Positions 59,641 through 64,000 of a DNA stretch of 64,000 nt are shown in pieces (within the stretch, counting starts at the first letter, position 1; each line of letters opens with the position of its first letter). Under the pieces are notes generated by a model. The model did no database searches, was not told the origin of the DNA, and worked only from the letters and a program-made list of their open reading frames with translations. The position numbers and the translations under genes were made by a program. The stretch comes from Pradoshia eiseniae (GTDB lineage: Bacteria; Bacillota; Bacilli; Bacillales; Pradoshiaceae), in NCBI RefSeq assembly GCF_002946355.1, contig NZ_PKOZ01000001.1, positions 535,263 through 599,262 on the forward strand, in the 5' to 3' direction.

Positions 59641-60459
59641 ATGTTAAATAAGGTAAATGAAGCGGCTGCTTATATTCTTGAAAAAGCAGGACAAAAACCG
59701 GAGCTTGGCTTAATCTTAGGATCTGGATTAGGAGTTCTCGCGGAAGAGATTGAAAATCCAATTGCTATTCCTTACAATGAAATCCCGCATTTTCCTGTAT
59801 CAACAGTTGAAGGTCATAAAGGCCAGCTTGTAATTGGGGCGCTTAGCGGGAAGATTGTTGCGGCCATGCAGGGAAGATTCCACTACTATGAAGGCTACAG
59901 CATGCAGGAAGTAACGTTCCCTGTTCGTGTGATGAAGGCTATGGGCATGTCCCATATTCTTGTTACAAATGCAGCAGGCGGAGTGAACGAAAGCTTTAAG
60001 CCGGGTGACTTAATGATTATCGCGGATCACATCAATTATATGGGAGCAAACCCGCTGATCGGACCAAATGAAAAAGAGTTCGGACCGCGCTTCCCGGATA
60101 TGTCCAGCGCTTACACAAAAGAGCTTGTGGCATTGGCTGAAGGTATTGCGAAGGAAGAAAATATCGACGTGAAAAAAGGTGTGTACATTGGCTTCACTGG
60201 CCCGACATATGAAACACCGGCAGAAGTGCGCATGGCGCGCATCCTCGGCGGGGACGCTGTTGGAATGTCCACAGTTCCTGAGGTCATCGTTGCGGCACAT
60301 GGCGGCATGAAGGTGCTTGGCATCTCCTGCATCACGAATATGGCTGCAGGAATTCTTGACCAGCCATTATCCCATGAGGAAGTAATTGAAACAACTGAAA
60401 TGGTTAAAGCAACCTTCCTTTCCTTCGTGAAACGAATTGTTGCCGAGATGGAAATCTAA
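59641..60459 (+). CDS. punA: Purine nucleoside phosphorylase
   Basis: Phosphorolysis of guanosine and inosine-type nucleosides to base and ribose 1-phosphate, which DeoB then converts. The 272-residue protein is of the trimeric class: LGLILGSGLGVLAEE, VEGHKGQLVIG, MQGRFHYYEGY, TNAAGGVNESFKPGDLMIIADHIN, and GPTYETPAEVRMARILGGDAVGMSTVPEVIVA. AGAGGAGAG precedes the ATG. A strong terminator follows. Confidence 0.96.
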   Translation: MLNKVNEAAAYILEKAGQKPELGLILGSGLGVLAEEIENPIAIPYNEIPHFPVSTVEGHKGQLVIGALSGKIVAAMQGRFHYYEGYSMQEVTFPVRVMKAMGMSHILVTNAAGGVNESFKPGDLMIIADHINYMGANPLIGPNEKEFGPRFPDMSSAYTKELVALAEGIAKEENIDVKKGVYIGFTGPTYETPAEVRMARILGGDAVGMSTVPEVIVAAHGGMKVLGISCITNMAAGILDQPLSHEEVIETTEMVKATFLSFVKRIVAEMEI

Positions 60460-60466
60460 CATAATT

Positions 60467-60516
60467 AAAGGCGTCTATTCAAGTCACACAGGACTGAATA
60501 GACGCCTTTTTTTATT
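60467..60516 (+). terminator. Terminator of deoB-punA
   Basis: AAAGGCGTCTATTCA pairs with TGAATAGACGCCTTT around 13 bases, followed by TTTT; the A-rich left flank lets it act on the leftward NOS gene too. Confidence 0.92.
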
Positions 60517-60520
60517 TCAG

Positions 60521-61630
60521 TTACAATTGCCGAGTATCTGTCCGAGGTGAATTTACAACCATGTCACCATACGGACAATCCTGGTGAAAATAATTAGGTG
60601 TTCGAATCTCATTCATAAAGTTTTGGTGAAAGATATGTGTTGTCGCAGGAGATATTGGCGGGATGAGCCATGTCCAATCACCAGTCAAGGAGCGGCCGCT
60701 CTGCGCTTCCAGCCGTTCAAATCGTTTGAACTGTTCGGCGGCTGTATGATGGTCGACAATCGTTATACCCTGTTTTTTATAGGAATGCAAGACCGCTATA
60801 TTCAGTTCAACCAATGCTTTATCCTTCCATAAATATCGGTTCAATGAAGTATCTAGCCCCATAATTTCAGCCACTCCTGGCAAAAAGTCATAACGGTCCT
60901 TATCCGCTAAATTGCGTGCACCAATCTCGGTGCCCATATACCATCCATTAAACGGGGCACAATGATAGCTGATACCCCCAATCTCAAGGCGCATATCGGA
61001 TATGATTGGAACGCCATACCATTTCATGTTCAAGTGATGAAGGGGGAATTCAGGGTGCTCAATCTCTACTTCCTTCACGAGATTATCTGGTATCTTCCTC
61101 CATTCCGGAGGTTTTCCATCAATTGAAAATACTAAGGGCAATACATCATATTGGCCGTGATTTCCACGCCAGCCAAGCTGTTCGCAAAATTTGGTGAAGG
61201 GGATGGAATGTTTATCGCCAATGGTGCCATATTCGGTTTCATATCCGGCATATCGAATCAGTTGGTGATTGTAAATTCGAACACGGTCAGGGTGAAAGAT
61301 GGTGATGGTTGGGTATATTCTACCCTCGTTTGTCGCATAGGAAATGTGATGAAACAGATTATTAATAATAGCCTCCTCTGTAAGGGCATCTCTTGCGTCA
61401 AAAACATGGAGACTGTTCCAGAAAAGTCTGCCGATGCATCGGTTGCTATTTCGCCATGCTATTTTTGCCCCATGAACAAGCTCGTCAAATGTATGCTCAT
61501 ACGTTCCGGTCTGAATAATATCCTCTCTAATTTCCTCCATACGTGCGTTTATTTCCTGTTCTTTTCCAAGCTCTTGATAACAAAGTGATAGGAAGCTTTC
61601 AGCTTCTATAATAAGTGATTCAGAATTCAT
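60521..61630 (-). CDS. nos: Nitric oxide synthase oxygenase
   Basis: Makes NO and citrulline from arginine using electrons from a non-dedicated flavodoxin-type reductase; bacterial NO protects against oxidative stress and some antibiotics. The 369-residue protein is the heme domain only, as usual in Bacillus. The axial heme Cys65 lies in [10 protein letters not shown], the arginine-binding Glu in [12 protein letters not shown], and pterin/dimer segments include [10 protein letters not shown] and NYFHQDCPY. It sits in opposite orientation between punA and dacF, which I recall as adjacent in B. subtilis. Confidence 0.96.
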   Translation of the reverse strand: MNSESLIIEAESFLSLCYQELGKEQEINARMEEIREDIIQTGTYEHTFDELVHGAKIAWRNSNRCIGRLFWNSLHVFDARDALTEEAIINNLFHHISYATNEGRIYPTITIFHPDRVRIYNHQLIRYAGYETEYGTIGDKHSIPFTKFCEQLGWRGNHGQYDVLPLVFSIDGKPPEWRKIPDNLVKEVEIEHPEFPLHHLNMKWYGVPIISDMRLEIGGISYHCAPFNGWYMGTEIGARNLADKDRYDFLPGVAEIMGLDTSLNRYLWKDKALVELNIAVLHSYKKQGITIVDHHTAAEQFKRFERLEAQSGRSLTGDWTWLIPPISPATTHIFHQNFMNEIRTPNYFHQDCPYGDMVVNSPRTDTRQL

Positions 61631-61847
61631 ACCGTTCTCCTTATTCGAGTCTTATAGACTATTATGCAAATGCAGGTTAAAGAAAAGCCAATATTTTGAA
61701 CTATTTAGCCGGTTTTATGAAATGAGCAGGCTGGAATTTTGCGGTGCATCAACTAATTAAACGTTTTAGCAAATATGTAAAACAACGACGGTATAAAAGC
61801 GGAGAATATGGAAAAACTGGAATTTATCATAAGTAGGAGGTCTGTCC

Positions 61848-63026
61848 ATGAAACGGTTTGTTTCAGCTTTATTGATAGGGATATTCACATTAAGTATCTC
61901 CGGTCCGGCTTTGGCCGCTGAGAAACCAAATAAAAGCACAACTGAACTTGCGCCTAATACCAAGTCTGCGATTCTCATTGAAATGAATACGGGTTCGGTC
62001 ATCTATGAAAAGAATAAGGATGAACAGCTTTCCCCGGCGAGCATGACGAAAATCATGACGATGCTTTTGATTATGGAAGCGCTCGATAAGAAGCAGATCA
62101 CGATGGATGAGAAGGTCCGCACGAGTGAATACGCGGCCTCAATGGGAGGTTCGCAAATTTTCCTTGAGCCTGGTGAAGAGATGACAGTCGAGCAAATGCT
62201 GCGCGGGATTGCAATCGGATCAGGAAACGATGCTTCTGTAGCAATGGCGGAAAAGCTTGCAGGCAGTGAGGAAGAATTTGTGAATCTGATGAATAAGAAA
62301 GTAAAGGAATTAGGGCTTAAGAATACGAAATTCCAAAACGCAACAGGCCTTCCTGTAAATGATCATTATTCAACAGCGCATGATATGTCAGTGATGGCGC
62401 GCGAGCTTTTAAAGCATGAGGAAATCACGAAGTTCACGAGTCTTTATGAGTCCTACCTGCGTGAGAATACTGATAAAAAATTCTGGCTCGTCAATACTAA
62501 TCGTCTTGTGAAATTCTATCCAGGCGTGGATGGGCTGAAGACAGGGTTTACTCATGAGGCAAAGTATTGCCTGACCGCTACGGCGAAGAAGGATAATATG
62601 CGCGTTATCGCGGTTGTTTTTGGTGCAGCTAATCCGAAAGAGCGTAACGCACAGGTGACGAAGATGCTTGACTATGCCTTTGCCAAATACCAATCTAGAG
62701 AAATTTATAAAAAGAACATGCCACTTGCCATGCTGACGATTGAGAAAGGTCAAAAGAAGAAGATCAGCTTGGTGACAAGTGAACCGGTTGCACTTCTTAG
62801 CAAAAAAGGGGAAGAGAAGCTAAATATCCGTCCAAAAATCATCCTCCATAAAGATGTGCAGGCACCGGTAGAAAAAGGTGAGCAGCTTGGCACAGTACAA
62901 ATGCTATTAGGGGATAAGGTGGTTTCCGAAACACCGCTCATTGCGTCGGAAGGTGTCAAAAGGGCGACCTGGTTTGACTTGTTTAAGCGTTCATTCGGCA
63001 TGTTCACACATGCAGGGCGCGAATAG
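61848..63026 (+). CDS. dacF: D-alanyl-D-alanine carboxypeptidase DacF
   Basis: A penicillin-binding protein (PBP5 type, 392 residues) that trims stem peptides, in B. subtilis during spore cortex synthesis. Signal peptide (KRFVSALLIGIFTLSISGPALAAE); active-site motifs SxxK at Ser65-Lys68 (SPASMTK), SGN at 125-127, KTG at 231-233 (DGLKTGFT); C-terminal beta domain with an amphipathic end (FDLFKRSFGMFTHAGRE). In B. subtilis dacF is transcribed by sigma-F, partly together with spoIIA. AGTAGGAGG precedes ATG 61848. I could not place a sigma-F promoter with confidence. Confidence 0.94.
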   Translation: MKRFVSALLIGIFTLSISGPALAAEKPNKSTTELAPNTKSAILIEMNTGSVIYEKNKDEQLSPASMTKIMTMLLIMEALDKKQITMDEKVRTSEYAASMGGSQIFLEPGEEMTVEQMLRGIAIGSGNDASVAMAEKLAGSEEEFVNLMNKKVKELGLKNTKFQNATGLPVNDHYSTAHDMSVMARELLKHEEITKFTSLYESYLRENTDKKFWLVNTNRLVKFYPGVDGLKTGFTHEAKYCLTATAKKDNMRVIAVVFGAANPKERNAQVTKMLDYAFAKYQSREIYKKNMPLAMLTIEKGQKKKISLVTSEPVALLSKKGEEKLNIRPKIILHKDVQAPVEKGEQLGTVQMLLGDKVVSETPLIASEGVKRATWFDLFKRSFGMFTHAGRE

Positions 63027-63073
63027 GCGAAATCAAGCGAAAGAGAACGTTTCAGCACTAGTTTTGTCTTCAT

Positions 63074-63103
63074 GAAGGAATTGGCCTGTGCTTTAGCGAA
63101 AAC
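63074..63103 (+). promoter_or_regulatory. Candidate sigma-H promoter of the spoIIA operon
   Basis: GAAGGAATT (63074-63082) fits the sigma-H -35 RNAGGAWWW fully. After 12 bases AGCGAAAAC matches most of the -10 RNNGAATWW. It lies 35 bases before spoIIAA, where B. subtilis has its sigma-H/Spo0A-controlled promoter. I did not find a convincing Spo0A box. Confidence 0.6.
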
Positions 63104-63138
63104 TCCACTATACGTTTTTTTAAAGGGGGAGAGGTATA

Positions 63139-63495
63139 GTGAGCCTTACGGTAGATATGACAACGAATCAGAATGTATTATGCATCCGGTTGGCGGGAGA
63201 GCTTGACCATCATACAGCAGAGGATTTGCGGAATAAGGCATCGCAAATTATTGAGACGCAAGGAATCCGGCATATCATCCTGAATTTGGGTGAGTTGACA
63301 TTTATGGATAGTTCAGGCCTTGGAGTCATTTTGGGCAGATATAGACAAATTCAATCATATGGAGGAGAGATGGTTGTATGTGCAATCTCGCCTTCTGTTC
63401 ACCGTCTGTTTGAAATGTCCGGCTTGTTTAAAATACTCCGGCTTGAGCCTTCTGAAGAAGCGGCCATGCATGGATTGGGGGTAATCACAAGATGA
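63139..63495 (+). CDS. spoIIAA: Anti-sigma F factor antagonist SpoIIAA
   Basis: A 118-residue STAS-domain protein. Unphosphorylated SpoIIAA binds SpoIIAB and frees sigma-F in the forespore. The phosphorylation site is Ser58 in [14 protein letters not shown], the same position as in B. subtilis. A GTG start at 63139 follows GGGGGAGAGG. Its stop overlaps the spoIIAB start by four bases (ATGA). Confidence 0.97.
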   Translation: MSLTVDMTTNQNVLCIRLAGELDHHTAEDLRNKASQIIETQGIRHIILNLGELTFMDSSGLGVILGRYRQIQSYGGEMVVCAISPSVHRLFEMSGLFKILRLEPSEEAAMHGLGVITR

Positions 63496-63938
63496 AAAAT
63501 TCGATGAATCTTGAGTTTTCGGCCTTGAGCCAGAATGAATCCTTTGCTCGCATCACGGTTGCTTCGTTTGTGGCTCAGCTTGATCCGACGATGGATGAAT
63601 TGACTGAAATTAAGACAGTGGTATCAGAAGCAGTTACAAATGCGATTATCCACGGCTATGAGAATGATCCGAAAGGGATTATTTATATTACTGTTCTCAT
63701 GGACTTGGAGGAAGAAACCGTTGAATTGTCCATTAAGGACAAAGGCATTGGCATTCGCGATGTGGAGGAAGCAAGGCAGCCGCTTTACACGACAAAACCT
63801 GAACTGGAACGCTCCGGTATGGGCTTTACCATTATGGAGAATTTCATGGATGAAATCATGATTGAATCCTCCAGAGGTGAAGGCACGACCATCAGGCTAG
63901 TGAAAAATCTGTCTAAAAGTAAAGCTTTCAGCAAGTAA
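63492..63938 (+). CDS. spoIIAB: Anti-sigma F factor and kinase SpoIIAB
   Basis: A 148-residue GHKL-type serine kinase that holds sigma-F inactive and phosphorylates SpoIIAA. ATP-binding N-box [14 protein letters not shown]1 box [11 protein letters not shown], and G2 region [16 protein letters not shown] are visible. Translationally coupled to spoIIAA; sigF begins 12 bases after its stop. Confidence 0.97.
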   Translation: MKNSMNLEFSALSQNESFARITVASFVAQLDPTMDELTEIKTVVSEAVTNAIIHGYENDPKGIIYITVLMDLEEETVELSIKDKGIGIRDVEEARQPLYTTKPELERSGMGFTIMENFMDEIMIESSRGEGTTIRLVKNLSKSKAFSK

Positions 63939-63950
63939 GGAGATAATGCG

Positions 63951-64000
63951 ATGGATGTGGAAGTCAAAAAGACTAATAAGACGGCCCAGCTCAAAGATGA
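63951..64000 (+). CDS. sigF: RNA polymerase sigma-F factor (3' truncated by the window)
   Basis: Only the first 16 codons are inside the window: MDVEVKKTNKTAQLKD, nearly the N-terminus of B. subtilis sigma-F as I recall it. AAGGAG lies 8 bases before ATG 63951. It is the third gene of the spoIIA operon and directs early forespore transcription. Confidence 0.93.
   Translation, partial: MDVEVKKTNKTAQLKD

Noticed and set aside
61741-61847. Sigma-F promoter of dacF
   Set aside because: GGTATAAAAGC and GGAGAATAT look suggestive but no -35 element lies at the right distance.

Overview
The window looks like chromosomal DNA of an endospore-forming member of the Bacillaceae. It ends in dacF-spoIIAA-spoIIAB-sigF, carries spoIIM, fur, xerD, deoB, punA and mciZ, and uses Bacillus-type AAGGAGG ribosome sites and TTG/GTG starts. 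From about 38.6 kb to the right end the gene order follows what I recall of the B. subtilis yqjW-yqjX ... yqkB ... yqkD/E/F-mciZ-nudF ... spoIIM-fur-yqzK-xerD-drm-punA-dacF-spoIIA block. Extra genes (YngK-like glycosidase, S9 peptidase, EndoQ, several acetyltransferases, bacterial NO synthase) are inserted into it. I see no rRNA, tRNA, CRISPR array, prophage, transposase or replication origin.

Layout. 0-3.4 kb: the end of a large wall-anchored Cna-B repeat protein, an IDEAL-domain protein, and a possible decayed lipoprotein gene. 3.4-6.1 kb: ktrAB potassium uptake and a general-stress flavoprotein behind a sigma-B-like promoter. 6.2-10.4 kb: xylR divergent from xylAB with operator, promoter and catabolite-repression site. 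10.8-17 kb: RarD permease, acetyltransferase, polysaccharide deacetylase, two tandem YkvI-type permeases, trhO. 17.1-20.2 kb: TetR regulator divergent from a KstD-like FAD oxidoreductase and a CoxG-like SRPBCC protein, with a perfect palindromic operator. 20.9-25.6 kb: Fur-controlled siderophore uptake operon ending in a BesA-like esterase, followed by an exporter. 26.9-29.7 kb: two acetyltransferase genes that appear frameshifted, a cold-shock gene, and a membrane coiled-coil pair. 29.7-32.8 kb: Fur-controlled heme uptake operon with an IsdG-type heme oxygenase. 33-38.5 kb: HIT protein, class III fructose bisphosphatase, membrane proteins, hydrolase, Nudix protein. 38.6-52.6 kb: SOS polymerase pair and the yqk genes. 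52.6-55.5 kb: Nudix, acetyltransferases, a frameshifted VOC gene. 55.7-64 kb: spoIIM to sigF.

How it fits together. The window holds fur itself plus two operons with near-perfect 7-1-7 Fur boxes, so iron control is well represented. fur in turn has PerR-like boxes upstream. Sporulation control is visible as a sigma-E-like promoter for spoIIM, a sigma-H-like promoter for spoIIA, and the small divisome inhibitor gene mciZ. Carbon control is visible at xyl (XylR operator plus cre) and DNA-damage control at the polymerase pair (two LexA boxes).

The most unusual items are a roughly 75-bp repeat family present at two intergenic sites in opposite orientations (47.84-47.99 and 53.69-53.92 kb), a short-motif array at 15.66-15.90 kb, several homopolymer-associated frameshifts, a candidate structured leader before fbp, and the TetR/FAD/SRPBCC module. 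I see no clear-cut new multi-gene system. All calls were made by eye from the sequence, without database searches.
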